From G020353115 sp964389685 (GTDB lineage Bacteria; Bacteroidota; Bacteroidia; Bacteroidales; VadinHA17): DNA of 64,000 bases. The notes beneath the pieces were generated by a model, which saw only the letters and a list, made by a program, of their open reading frames with translations, made no database searches and was not told the origin of the DNA. Made by a program: the position numbers and the translations under genes. The stretch lies in NCBI GenBank assembly GCA_964389685.1, contig CAYMFM010000001.1, positions 1 through 64,000 on the forward strand, given 5' to 3'. Below, piece by piece: positions 34,688 to 43,725 of the stretch. The stretch's first letter is position 1. Every line of letters begins with the position of its first letter.

Positions 34688-35362
34688 ATGAATAATTGTT
34701 TGGATTGTAAAATAAAATCTGCAGCGGTTAAGACATTAACTTCCGATGAATTGCAAAACCTGGGAAACAATTGTGCCCAGGTGTATTTCAAAAAAGGCGA
34801 TATCATTTTCAAGGAGGGAGCGTTTTCGTCCAATATTATCTTTTTGAGGAGTGGGTTGGTAAAAATCCACATTGCGGGACCGGCAAAGAATCAAATTACA
34901 AAGATTACAAAAGCCCCCTCATTTTTAGGTATTCCGACCACCTTCAACGAAAAAATAAACCACTATTCCGCAACCGCCATTGAACCCACCAGTGTCTGCT
35001 TTATTGATAAAGATATATTCAAGGATTTCATTTTTAAGAACGGGAAATTTGCCTATGAAGTGATTGTTGAGATATGCAGTAGCGAATTGAGTTCATTTGA
35101 AAAGTGTGTAAACAGAACACAGAGGAACATTCACGGTCGATTGGCGAATGCACTGTTAACTTTTGCAGAGGACATTTATGGCAAGGATGAATTTGAAATG
35201 CCGTTGTCACGAGTTGAGCTGGGCAATTTTGTTGATACATCGCGCGAAAGTGTTTGCCGGATACTCACGGAGTTCAACAATGACAAACTCATCCGACTGA
35301 ATGGTAAGAGTATAACGATATTGAACAGGGAATCATTGGAGGCAATCCGTTTATACGGATAA
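34688..35362 (+). CDS. Crp/Fnr-family regulator divergent to the HdrA operon
   Basis: A 224-residue regulator with N-terminal Cys 4 and 7 (MNNCLDCK), Cys 29, and Cys in SVCFIDK. Unlike the regulator at 25187, it lacks the cysteine six residues after the second, so an FNR-type cluster is less certain. A sensor barrel spans about 30-130. The helix-turn-helix is near 170-200 (SRVELGNFVDTSRESVCRIL), with the RESVCR recognition-helix pattern common in this family. The palindrome at 34630 is its likely operator. Confidence 0.88.
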   Translation: MNNCLDCKIKSAAVKTLTSDELQNLGNNCAQVYFKKGDIIFKEGAFSSNIIFLRSGLVKIHIAGPAKNQITKITKAPSFLGIPTTFNEKINHYSATAIEPTSVCFIDKDIFKDFIFKNGKFAYEVIVEICSSELSSFEKCVNRTQRNIHGRLANALLTFAEDIYGKDEFEMPLSRVELGNFVDTSRESVCRILTEFNNDKLIRLNGKSITILNRESLEAIRLYG

Positions 35363-35412
35363 CATTGGGTTTCTGTCAGGAAGAAAAAGAAGAGTGCTAT
35401 GGAAAGAGGCGG

Positions 35413-35970
35413 TTAACCTTTTTTTTCAATACTGTTCATCAGGCATTCCTTTATCCGTCTCACCAGATCTTCTACTTTTTCCTTGTCGATATTAATGATT
35501 TCAGCATGGGGCAATTTCCAGTGACGAATGACCTGCCTGACCAGTGTTTTTCTCACCGACAGGATAAGAATTCCTGAATAGTTATTCCGTAATTTGTGAA
35601 GTCCGTTAGCCCAGAGCTCCCCCTGCAAATCAAAGGGGCCTATCTCATCCAGCACAATGATTGTTTTTTTCTGTATTTCATCTCCGGTAAGCAGGGCATT
35701 TCCGTAGGAGATGGATCTGGGGTTAAAGAAGAATTTTCCCAGGGGGATCCAGTTTTTTCTTCTTATCACAGAAGCCAGAGGCATCCCTTGCCCGGTTGAA
35801 AGATCCACCAGCTGGAATCCCGAACGCCTGTCGTTTCCCCATTCTCCATAAGCCAGTATGCCACCAACGGCAATATTATTCTCTTTCAGCAGTTTAACAA
35901 GGGTAGAGAGAAAGGATGTTTTTCCTGCACCCTGCTCACCGGTTATGATATAGACTCTGGATAGATTCAA
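35413..35970 (-). CDS. THEP1-like nucleoside triphosphatase
   Basis: A 185-residue P-loop NTPase: Walker A ITGEQGAGKTSFL near residue 9 and Walker B KTIIVLDEIGPFDLQGEL near 104. This matches the THEP1/NTPase_1 family. It lies immediately downstream of the PLP lyase gene on the minus strand, separated by zero bases from that stop, and converges with the Crp/Fnr gene. Substrate nucleotide and role are unknown. Confidence 0.8.
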   Translation of the reverse strand: MNLSRVYIITGEQGAGKTSFLSTLVKLLKENNIAVGGILAYGEWGNDRRSGFQLVDLSTGQGMPLASVIRRKNWIPLGKFFFNPRSISYGNALLTGDEIQKKTIIVLDEIGPFDLQGELWANGLHKLRNNYSGILILSVRKTLVRQVIRHWKLPHAEIINIDKEKVEDLVRRIKECLMNSIEKKG

Positions 35971-37310
35971 TTAAATCACTTTATCGAGTGCCTGTCGGAG
36001 ATCCTCCATCAGATCTTCTTTATCTTCAATGCCAACCGAGTATCTTACCAGGCCATCTGTAATTCCTGCTTTCAATCGTTCTTCCTTTGGTACACCTGAG
36101 TGGGTCATGGATGCCGGATGCTGGATCAGGGATTCCACCCCACCCAGTGAGACTGCCAGTAGAGCAATGGTTACGTTGTTCATCAGTTTCTCTCCGGCTG
36201 AGATTCCCCCTTTTAACTCAAAACTGATCATTGAGCCAAATCCGCGCATCTGTTTTTTTGCCAGTTCGTATTGAGGGTGTGATGGTAATCCGGGATATTT
36301 CACCCATTCCACCTTTGGATGCTTTTCAAGCCATTCGGCAATCTCCTTTGCTGTTTTTTCAGCTCGTTCTATTCTCAAGGCAAGGGTTTTCACACCGCGA
36401 TACACCATAAATGCCTGGTGAGGGTCCATGTTACATCCGAGATTGATCATCACATGCCGCAACCGGTCATAATGCTCTTTCGTTTTGGAAACAATGATAC
36501 CTCCAACAATATCGGCATGCCCGTTTATAAATTTTGTTACGGAATGGAGAACCACATCGGCTCCCAGTTCCAGGGGATTTTGCAGGTAAGGGCTGGAGAA
36601 GGTATTGTCCACGGCAAGAAGGATCCCATGTTTATGAGCCAGAGAAGCACATGCTTTAATATCCGTTAATTGCATGGTGGGGTTTGAGGGTGTCTCAACA
36701 TAGAGAAGCTTTGTCTCCGGCCTGATTGCGTGTTCAATGGCTTTCAGATCGGAGGTATCAACAAAACTTGATTCAACACCAAACCGGGACCAGTGTTTCT
36801 CCATAACCCCTCTTGAAGGACCATATACAGAGGCTGTACTGATCATGTGGGACCCCTTTTCCAGAAAGGTCATGTAGATGGTATTGGTGGCGCCCATACC
36901 GGAGCTGGTTGCAATTCCTCCATACCCATTTTCGAGTTCGGCAATGTTATCCTCCAGCGCCGTGATGGTTGGATTTCCGATCCGGGTGTAAATGTATCCC
37001 TTCTCTTTTCCTGAGAAGAGATCTGCCCCGTGCTGGGCATTCCGAAATGAAAATGTGGACGTTTGGTAGATAGGGACCGTTGCACTCCCAAAATTATCTT
37101 CAAAAGCACCGGCATGAACNNNNNNNNNNNNNNNNNNNNNNNNNNNNNNNNNNNNNNNNNNNNNNNNNNNNNNNNNNNNNNNNNNNNNNNNNNNNNNNNN
37201 NNNNNNNNNNNNNNNNNNNGGTAGATAGGGACCGTTGCACTCCCAAAATTATCTTCAAAAGCACCGGCATGAACAAGTTTGGTATTAAATCCTTTTCCTT
37301 TGATTTTCAT
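35971..37310 (-). CDS. Cys/Met-metabolism PLP enzyme (cystathionine/methionine gamma-lyase-like), broken by an assembly gap
   Basis: A PLP enzyme of the cystathionine gamma-synthase/gamma-lyase/methionine gamma-lyase group. It starts MKIKGKGFNTKLVHAGAFED at 37310. The PLP lysine lies in VLHSVTKFINGHADIVGG, with the SxTKxxNGH pattern of the family. The reading frame is interrupted at 37120-37219 by 100 Ns between two identical 55-bp copies; removing the Ns and one copy restores one continuous gene of about 395 codons. It is therefore intact in nature. Which reaction it performs is undecided. It uses cysteine or methionine and may contribute sulfur compounds to the nearby TusA/DsrE genes. Confidence 0.85.
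37065..37274. repeat. Identical 55-bp copies flanking a 100-N gap (assembly artefact)
   Basis: The 55 bases at 37065-37119 are repeated exactly at 37220-37274, with Ns at 37120-37219. Both copies lie in the 5' part of the PLP lyase gene and encode the same peptide, VHAGAFEDNFGSATVPIY. This is what is expected when two contigs overlap by 55 bp but the scaffolder inserted a default gap of 100 Ns. Confidence 0.95.
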
Positions 37311-37450
37311 CGGTTTATTTTTTTAGAACATACTACATCTTCAGTGACTGTAAAATTAATTGAATATATCCCGGTATAAAAATGAACGGTTATGTTATTA
37401 AAAATCCGGGTTAACAGATTGGGTTGAGTAATGAATCAGGAGGGAAGGAT

Positions 37451-38203
37451 TCAATGGATATTCCTGACCTGTTTCGCCAGGTTATTGGCAAAAACAAATT
37501 CATTCAGTTTTTCATTATCCGAATGCAGAACATCCTGGTTGGTTCCCTCCCAGCATTTTTCACCCTCATAGATGAATACCACTTTTTCTCCTATCTCCAT
37601 CACGGAGTTCATGTCGTGCGTATTTACAATGGTCGTGGTATTGAATTCTTCGGTTATTTCTTTGATCAGGTCATCGATAACGATGGCTGTTTTCGGATCG
37701 AGTCCTGAATTTGGCTCATCACAGAAGAGGTATTTCGGATTCAGTGCTATAGCTCGGGCAATTCCCACCCTTTTTTTCATTCCACCACTGATCTCGGAGG
37801 GATAGAGGTGGTTTGCGTTATGAATATTTACCCGGTTCAGACAAAAGTTGGCCCGCTCCCTTTTTTCTTCAGGGTCCATTTTTGTAAACATGTCGAGCGG
37901 ATAGATCACATTTTCTTCAACCGTTGCTGAATCAAACAGAGCACTCCCCTGAAAAAGCATTCCCATCTGTTTGCGGATCTCTTTTTTCTCATGGAAATTG
38001 AGTTTGTTGAATACAATGTCTCCGTAAAGGATCTCTCCTTCATCGATATCGTGGAGCCCGACAATGGCTTTCAGTAATACAGTTTTTCCCGAGCCGCTCT
38101 GTCCGATAATCAGGTTTGTTATTCCCTGTTCAAAGGTTACCGAGATATCTATCAGTACGGGTAAATTGTTAAATGATTTTGATATGTTTTTGACCGCGAT
38201 CAT
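37451..38203 (-). CDS. ABC transporter ATPase (MlaF-like)
   Basis: A 250-residue ATPase: Walker A LIIGQSGSGKTVLLKAI, signature EISGGMKKRVGIARAIALNP, and Walker B KYLFCDEPNSGLDP. The family is MlaF/YrbF-like, which drives phospholipid movement between the inner and outer membrane. It overlaps the permease gene by four bases (ATGA). The periplasmic MCE-domain component is not adjacent in the window. Confidence 0.88.
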   Translation of the reverse strand: MIAVKNISKSFNNLPVLIDISVTFEQGITNLIIGQSGSGKTVLLKAIVGLHDIDEGEILYGDIVFNKLNFHEKKEIRKQMGMLFQGSALFDSATVEENVIYPLDMFTKMDPEEKRERANFCLNRVNIHNANHLYPSEISGGMKKRVGIARAIALNPKYLFCDEPNSGLDPKTAIVIDDLIKEITEEFNTTTIVNTHDMNSVMEIGEKVVFIYEGEKCWEGTNQDVLHSDNEKLNEFVFANNLAKQVRNIH

Positions 38204-38940
38204 GAAAGAAGCAATTGGGTTAAAATAACATTGAACAGAAGGATAACCACACTACTGTAAACCACGGCTCTCGTACTCGATCTGCCAACTTCAAGTGCCC
38301 CCCCTTCAACATAGTATCCATGGTAGGCTGAAACAGATGTTATGATAAAGGCAAAAAAGACGGTTTTAATCAAGGAATAGGTAATATAATAAGGAATGAA
38401 TGCATACTGAATTCCATAGATAAAATCTTCTGATGTAACTACACCCGTTACGGTTCCGGCAACCCATCCTCCGAAGACGCCAACAATAATGCTGATGATT
38501 GTAAGCAGGGGATTGAACAGAACAGCGGCAATGATCTTGGGGAGGACCAGGTAACTGGCTGAATTTACACCCATGATCTCCAGGGCATCAATTTGTTCAG
38601 TAACCCGCATGGTCCCTAATTCTGAAGCGATATTGGATCCCACTTTTCCGGCAAGTATTAATGCAACCATGGTGGAGGAAAATTCAAGGATGATCGAATC
38701 GCGGCACCCCAGGCCGATAAGGTAAGATGGGAATAATGGATTTTCCGTGTTGTAAGCGGTTTGTAAGGTGATCACGGCTCCCATGAATGTCGAAATGATC
38801 ACAACAATTGCAACAGAGTTTACTCCCAGGCTGATAATCTCACGGATGATCTGCCTGTAATAGATATTACCCTTTTCGGGTTTCGCAAACACTTTCGATA
38901 AAAGGATAAAATAATTCCCGATATGATAGATAATATTCAT
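38200..38940 (-). CDS. MlaE-like ABC permease
   Basis: A 246-residue integral membrane protein with about five to six segments: VNSVAIVVIISTFMGAVITL, FSSTMVALILAGKVGSNIAS and ELGTMRVTEQIDALEIMGVN, which is the conserved MlaE-type coupling region. It pairs with the ATPase at 37451. Its upstream region faces the mannose-1-phosphate guanylyltransferase gene divergently. Confidence 0.88.
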   Translation of the reverse strand: MNIIYHIGNYFILLSKVFAKPEKGNIYYRQIIREIISLGVNSVAIVVIISTFMGAVITLQTAYNTENPLFPSYLIGLGCRDSIILEFSSTMVALILAGKVGSNIASELGTMRVTEQIDALEIMGVNSASYLVLPKIIAAVLFNPLLTIISIIVGVFGGWVAGTVTGVVTSEDFIYGIQYAFIPYYITYSLIKTVFFAFIITSVSAYHGYYVEGGALEVGRSSTRAVVYSSVVILLFNVILTQLLLS

Positions 38941-39025
38941 TAAAACCTGAATTGGAACATAAATTTAAGAATATTTTATGGAAAACGGTTTTTCCCCTCT
39001 TTTATTTATTTTGGTCAGATAATCC

Positions 39026-39057
39026 TTGCGGGGAGTACTACAATTTTTATACCTTTG
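39026..39057 (+). promoter_or_regulatory. Bacteroidota promoter: TTG-N21-TACCTTTG
   Basis: TTG at 39026-39028 and TACCTTTG at 39050-39057 match -33 and -7 with the same 21-bp separation as at 57620/57644. Transcription would begin near 39064, about 21 bases before the ATG at 39085. Confidence 0.5.
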
Positions 39058-39084
39058 GGCATCCTGTAACAGAGATCATCAACC

Positions 39085-40176
39085 ATGAAAAAGGATCACT
39101 ATTGCATTATTATGGCAGGGGGGGTGGGAAGTCGTTTCTGGCCGCTCAGCCGAAAAGACAAACCAAAGCAATTCCTTGATATTCTGGGTGTTGGCAAAAC
39201 ACTTCTCCAGCTTACCTATGACCGGTTTATCGATATCTTTCCTGAAAAAAATATTTTTGTAGTGACCAGTTCAGAGTATGGTAGACTGGTAAAGCGGCAA
39301 TTGCCCAAATTATCCAAAAAACAGATCCTGCTTGAACCGTTCCGGAAAAATACTGCACCCTGTATTGCTTATGCAAATTATCGGATCCAGCAACTGGATC
39401 CCGATGCCATAATTGTTGCTGCCCCATCCGATCATTTTATCCTGAGGGAGGAGGAATTCAGGCGGGTTATTCTGGAAGGAATGGACTTTGTCAGGGATAG
39501 AGATGCCCTGCTTACCCTGGGTATTAAACCGGACCGGCCCGAGACAGGCTATGGTTACATACAGATCAATAACGGGCAGGGTTTTGCAGGGAACAAAAAC
39601 CTCAGGAAGGTAAAGACGTTTACTGAAAAACCGGACCTGGAATTGGCAAAAGTGTTTTTTGAAAGCGGGGAGTTTTATTGGAATTCGGGTCTCTTTATCT
39701 GGTCGTTGAAATCGGTGATAAAAGCATTTGAACGTCACCTTCCGGAAATGCACAGCTTGTTCAAAGAGGGAGAGGGCATTTATAATACCGACAAGGAAAA
39801 AGAATTCATCCTTGAGACTTACTCCAATGCGAAAAGCATTTCCATCGATTATGGAATAATGGAAAAAGCAGATAATGTCTATGTGCTCTGTTCAGATTTC
39901 GGGTGGTCTGATCTGGGAACCTGGGGTTCATTATATGAACAGTCGGAAAAGAATGATCAGATGAACGTAACATCCGGGGAAAATATTTTTTTCTACGGTG
40001 TGAAAAATTCTATCATAAAAGTGCCCGGGAACAAGCTTGTTGTATTACAGGGATTGGAGGAGTTTATCGTCGTTGAATCGGATAATATCCTGCTGGTTTG
40101 TAAGCGGCAGGATGAGCAGATGATAAAGCAGATCGTTCAGGATGTTCAGATGAAAAAGGGCGATGATTACATATAA
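39085..40176 (+). CDS. manC: Mannose-1-phosphate guanylyltransferase
   Basis: A 363-residue nucleotidyltransferase that makes GDP-mannose. It starts CIIMAGGVGSRFWPLSRKDK, with the nucleotide-binding GGxGxRxWPLSR signature. FTEKPDLELA and GEFYWNSGLFIWSLKSV are further family segments, and AAPSDHFI supplies a metal-binding aspartate. It ends before a terminator hairpin and is monofunctional: no isomerase domain is attached. GDP-mannose is used for envelope polysaccharides. Confidence 0.92.
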   Translation: MKKDHYCIIMAGGVGSRFWPLSRKDKPKQFLDILGVGKTLLQLTYDRFIDIFPEKNIFVVTSSEYGRLVKRQLPKLSKKQILLEPFRKNTAPCIAYANYRIQQLDPDAIIVAAPSDHFILREEEFRRVILEGMDFVRDRDALLTLGIKPDRPETGYGYIQINNGQGFAGNKNLRKVKTFTEKPDLELAKVFFESGEFYWNSGLFIWSLKSVIKAFERHLPEMHSLFKEGEGIYNTDKEKEFILETYSNAKSISIDYGIMEKADNVYVLCSDFGWSDLGTWGSLYEQSEKNDQMNVTSGENIFFYGVKNSIIKVPGNKLVVLQGLEEFIVVESDNILLVCKRQDEQMIKQIVQDVQMKKGDDYI

Positions 40177-40180
40177 AAAA

Positions 40181-40210
40181 AACCCTCAGGTGTTTGCCTG
40201 AGGGTTTTTT
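40181..40210. terminator. Bidirectional intrinsic terminator between manC and gldN
   Basis: AACCCTCAGG, loop TGTTTG, CCTGAGGGTT, followed by T residues on the plus side. The preceding run of A gives a T-run on the minus strand. It serves both converging genes: manC (plus) and gldN (minus). Confidence 0.9.
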
Positions 40211-40226
40211 ATCGGTTAGCGTGGGC

Positions 40227-41069
40227 TTAATACTCCCACATATCGTGTTCCGTATTGATCAACCACTCTTTCACCCGTTCGGCTTCAAGCAGAGCCATTC
40301 TTCCTGTTTCATAATCAGCGATCCTCCGGTTATCATATACGTTGGATTGACCAAGGATCGTACCGCTAAAACGTCTTTGCATAAAGAGATCATCAAACGA
40401 GATCCGGTTTGCATCATTGTTGGGATTAAACACCTCATTGCGTGCCAGGGCATTCCTCAGTTCAGGGAAATAGACCCAGAAAGTCGCTGATCTGGTCGGA
40501 AAACCGGTTTCCGGGTGTTGAAATAACCGGACAGGAGCAATGCCAACAATCCGAACCTTCATCGTGGAAAGCTTTTTATCGAAATACCACTCTTCTTTGA
40601 TAAAATATTGTTTGATTTCAGCGAGATTTGCTTTGTGTTCCAAAATGCTCAGTTCCTCCGTTCCGGTAACCGGATCAATGACAACCATGGTGTCCACATA
40701 TCCACCCAGTTTGTCTTCAGCCTCAGCGGGTAGCATCGGCACCGTCATCTCATCATCTGCGAGGTTAAAATTGTAAATGGAAGTCACTTCTCCGCTTCGG
40801 ATTGCTTCCAGGATCACACCCATAAGATTCTTCCGATCGGGCATTTGTACCGTTGGGTAGTATAAGGAGTGATTCATCTTCTCCCGCAGATCGATTAACC
40901 GGACCAGTTGCTTCGACCACATCACATCTGCTTCTCTCAAATGTGGATAGGGAACCGCTTTCTTTTCAAGAATGCCTTTTTCATAGATCCCCTCCAACTC
41001 CTGGCTTAACAGGGGTGAAATTCCTGAAAGCAGGAGTGTACTGATGAACAATAAAACAAATCTCTTCAT
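40227..41069 (-). CDS. gldN: Type IX secretion periplasmic/OM component GldN/PorN
   Basis: A 280-residue protein with an N-terminal signal peptide (FVLLFISTLLLSGISPLLSQ). GldN/PorN segments are YPHLREADVMWSKQLVRLID, LREKMNHSLYYP and KEEWYFDKKLSTMKVRIVGI, and RSATFWVYFPELRNALARNE. It forms the ring with GldK at the outer membrane. It is the last gene of the T9SS operon and runs into the terminator at 40181. Its start is ten bases after gldM. Confidence 0.93.
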   Translation of the reverse strand: MKRFVLLFISTLLLSGISPLLSQELEGIYEKGILEKKAVPYPHLREADVMWSKQLVRLIDLREKMNHSLYYPTVQMPDRKNLMGVILEAIRSGEVTSIYNFNLADDEMTVPMLPAEAEDKLGGYVDTMVVIDPVTGTEELSILEHKANLAEIKQYFIKEEWYFDKKLSTMKVRIVGIAPVRLFQHPETGFPTRSATFWVYFPELRNALARNEVFNPNNDANRISFDDLFMQRRFSGTILGQSNVYDNRRIADYETGRMALLEAERVKEWLINTEHDMWEY

Positions 41070-41078
41070 GACATCAAC

Positions 41079-42737
41079 TTAGTTTATTTTTAATACAATA
41101 GCGGGAAGTTCCAGCGTTTCACCGGTTGGACCCACAGCCCTGATTTCTGTGAATTGAACCATATTACCTCTTCGAAGTTGCGCGAGGAGGCCTTTTTGAG
41201 CGTCAGTCAACCGGTAACTGCTGGATGCCTCTTCACTCAGGAGACCTCTTGAGATAACACCAACTTTAAATGAGGTAACCTGATACTTGATATCAAACTC
41301 AAAGTCTTCCACCTCTGCAGCCAACCCTATCTGTGAAGTAAGTTCCGGAAGCGAAATGTTCCCCGATTTTTTTCCGGCAATTTTAGCAATGGGTGGGGGT
41401 GGTTTTCTCACCCTGAAGGTTATGGTTCCATGACGTTGCATGGTACCATCCTCTTTTACCGAGGTAACTGTAATCTGAGTCTGGTTACTTCCGATTCTGG
41501 GTTTTGCTACCCATGAACCGGGATAGGTTCTGTTACCGTATCTTACCCTTCCCTTAGAGAGGGATCCGTTTGAAATACTTGCTCTGATATTGTCAGGAGT
41601 CACTCCGGGTACGGAGATGTCAATCGGATTATCCAGTCCGATATAAAGGATATTCATAGCTGTGGGTGACACCACCACAGTGGGTGGGGCTACCTGGTAT
41701 TCTGCCTGGAACGGATAGCTAACCATTGAACCATCCATAGGCGAAATCAGCTGGATCAAACCACCCCACTCCTTATCTCCCAGGCTGGAGGGAGAAACCG
41801 TATAGATTCCCCGCCCCCTGCTATCAATCGGTATCTTCTCAGGATTAGCGCTTTTCATCGTGTACTGCCATACTCCGTCTACCAGGGTGGAATCAATTTC
41901 ACCCACTAAAATATTCGGTTTCTGGGTTGTATCGGTTGCCGCAATAAACACCTCGGCACTATACTCGCTTCCCTGCTGAACGTAGTTTGTTTTAGAAATT
42001 ACTGTCGGGACGAGTTTGTTGAATTTGAAGGAGCCTACATCGATCATGCTGAACAGGAAGTTGATGGTTTCGGCTTCGGCATTCTTCACATCATTCTGCA
42101 TTTTTGAAAGCACAGCCACGACTGCCACCAGTGGCAGGGTATGGAAATTGTGGTATTCCCATGTGCTAACTTTTCCGTCTTTTTCTTTGAAATCTTCGGT
42201 ATTAAGACTGCTCTCGATCGACTCAGCTGCCGTGGGACCTTTCCCGTCGAGGGTCTCGATAAGAAACGCCCGGTACTCTTCGATGGCTGCTTTCAGCGCA
42301 TATGCTTTTCCGTTGTTATCCGAACCGATCAATATTTCAGAAGGCGTGTTGTTATCATCAATCTTTTCAATTTCACGGGTATGAATGATGTTTCCCTCGA
42401 TCACTTCTTCTGCATGCCCTTTTTCAGCTTCCCTAACGATTTCAAGTTTCAGTTCCTGAATTAGATCAAATACTTCTTTGGAACGCTCTTTCACGTCATA
42501 GGCTTGATTTCTCCATGGCCCGGCTTTCACAGGATTTTCTGCAGCTGCACGATCAAACTCTTCATATGTCAGGTTATTCTTGACATTGAAGTTTGCAATG
42601 GTTTTGTTGAGACTTTCATCGATCAACTTGAAAGCTTCCACCGCTTCTTTCGATACATTCAGTGCCAGCAGGGCTGTCAGCACCAGATACATCATACCGA
42701 TCATTTTTTGTCTCGGGGTTTCTTTTCCGTGAGCCAT
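41079..42737 (-). CDS. gldM: Type IX secretion motor component GldM/PorM
   Basis: A 552-residue protein with an N-terminal transmembrane helix (MIGMMYLVLTALLALNVSKE), a long periplasmic part with four stalk-like domains, and a C-terminal region ending LELPAIVLKIN. GldM extends from the inner membrane, where it works with GldL as a proton-driven motor, to the GldK/N ring. The start MAHGKETPRQKMIGMMY is usual. It lies between gldL and gldN in the conserved order. Confidence 0.94.
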   Translation of the reverse strand: MAHGKETPRQKMIGMMYLVLTALLALNVSKEAVEAFKLIDESLNKTIANFNVKNNLTYEEFDRAAAENPVKAGPWRNQAYDVKERSKEVFDLIQELKLEIVREAEKGHAEEVIEGNIIHTREIEKIDDNNTPSEILIGSDNNGKAYALKAAIEEYRAFLIETLDGKGPTAAESIESSLNTEDFKEKDGKVSTWEYHNFHTLPLVAVVAVLSKMQNDVKNAEAETINFLFSMIDVGSFKFNKLVPTVISKTNYVQQGSEYSAEVFIAATDTTQKPNILVGEIDSTLVDGVWQYTMKSANPEKIPIDSRGRGIYTVSPSSLGDKEWGGLIQLISPMDGSMVSYPFQAEYQVAPPTVVVSPTAMNILYIGLDNPIDISVPGVTPDNIRASISNGSLSKGRVRYGNRTYPGSWVAKPRIGSNQTQITVTSVKEDGTMQRHGTITFRVRKPPPPIAKIAGKKSGNISLPELTSQIGLAAEVEDFEFDIKYQVTSFKVGVISRGLLSEEASSSYRLTDAQKGLLAQLRRGNMVQFTEIRAVGPTGETLELPAIVLKIN

Positions 42738-42781
42738 AACTGAATAGAGGGTTTAATTAAAGTTATATAATCAATTCTATG

Positions 42782-43684
42782 TTATTTAACCATAACATTC
42801 ATGGCAGCTAGCATGTTGCCATAAATCGTGTTCAGAGCAGAGAGGTTATCACTGAGTTTAGCCACTTCATCCCGGTATCGCTTAGAATCTTCTGCTGAAT
42901 CTTTCAGGTCTTCCATCATCTGGTCAAGACCGGAATAGAGGGCTTCGGTTGCTTTCAAGTGTTCGTTTGAATTCTGCAGCTGCAGTTCATATACTGCATT
43001 CAGCGCCGTGAGGTTCTTGTTGAGTACTTCCAGCTGATTGCTGTAGGATTTGCTGCCATCCTGAATGCTGGAGAAGGATTCCGAAAGTTGAGCATAATTT
43101 CTTCCGGATTCTTCAATCAGGTTGGATGTTTTATCATAGGACTCAGACAACCTGCCAACCGATTCTTTCAGTTCCTTTGTGGAGTCCACATAGGATTCTG
43201 TATATGAATTGACGGAAGTAGCGGCGTTCCTGACACTGGATACATATTCGTTTGTAGCCACGGATGCATCCGAAATATCGGACAATTTAGCCGTTGTTTC
43301 ATTCAGGTTGTTTAATCCTTGTCCTAGTTTTCGGAAAAGTTCAGGAGTGATCTCAGCGTTTTCAATCAACGAATCGAATTTTTCAAGGGCTGATGAACCT
43401 CCACGGGATGGTCCTTTGTATTGGGTAATTTCTTCCTCATCACCCATGCCTGCCAGTTCCGGATAAACCAGAGTCCAGTCGACCTCTTCATGGAGAGGTT
43501 CAAATGCAGAGAAAAAGAAAATGGTTGCCTCTGTCAGCAAACCCAGGGTCAGAAATGTACCCGCCAGTGGCCAGTGCTGAATTTTAAAAAGTGCACCAAC
43601 AATAACAACAGAAGCACCCAGACCATACAGTTTGGACATGAAGTTTTTCCATCCGCTACTTTGAACTAATTCAGTTACATTCAT
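42782..43684 (-). CDS. gldL: Type IX secretion motor component GldL/PorL
   Basis: A 300-residue inner-membrane protein with two membrane segments near the N-terminus (LYGLGASVVIVGALFKIQHW and FLTLGLLTEATIFFFSAFEP). A glutamate (FSAFEP, near residue 59) is present in the second helix where the proton-binding residue is expected. The remaining C-terminal two-thirds is a cytoplasmic, coiled-coil-rich region. With GldM it forms the proton-driven motor of T9SS. Confidence 0.93.
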   Translation of the reverse strand: MNVTELVQSSGWKNFMSKLYGLGASVVIVGALFKIQHWPLAGTFLTLGLLTEATIFFFSAFEPLHEEVDWTLVYPELAGMGDEEEITQYKGPSRGGSSALEKFDSLIENAEITPELFRKLGQGLNNLNETTAKLSDISDASVATNEYVSSVRNAATSVNSYTESYVDSTKELKESVGRLSESYDKTSNLIEESGRNYAQLSESFSSIQDGSKSYSNQLEVLNKNLTALNAVYELQLQNSNEHLKATEALYSGLDQMMEDLKDSAEDSKRYRDEVAKLSDNLSALNTIYGNMLAAMNVMVK

Positions 43685-43725
43685 AGTTGTGAATTTTTGA
43701 TGATTATTTTTTGAAGTATTTGATA

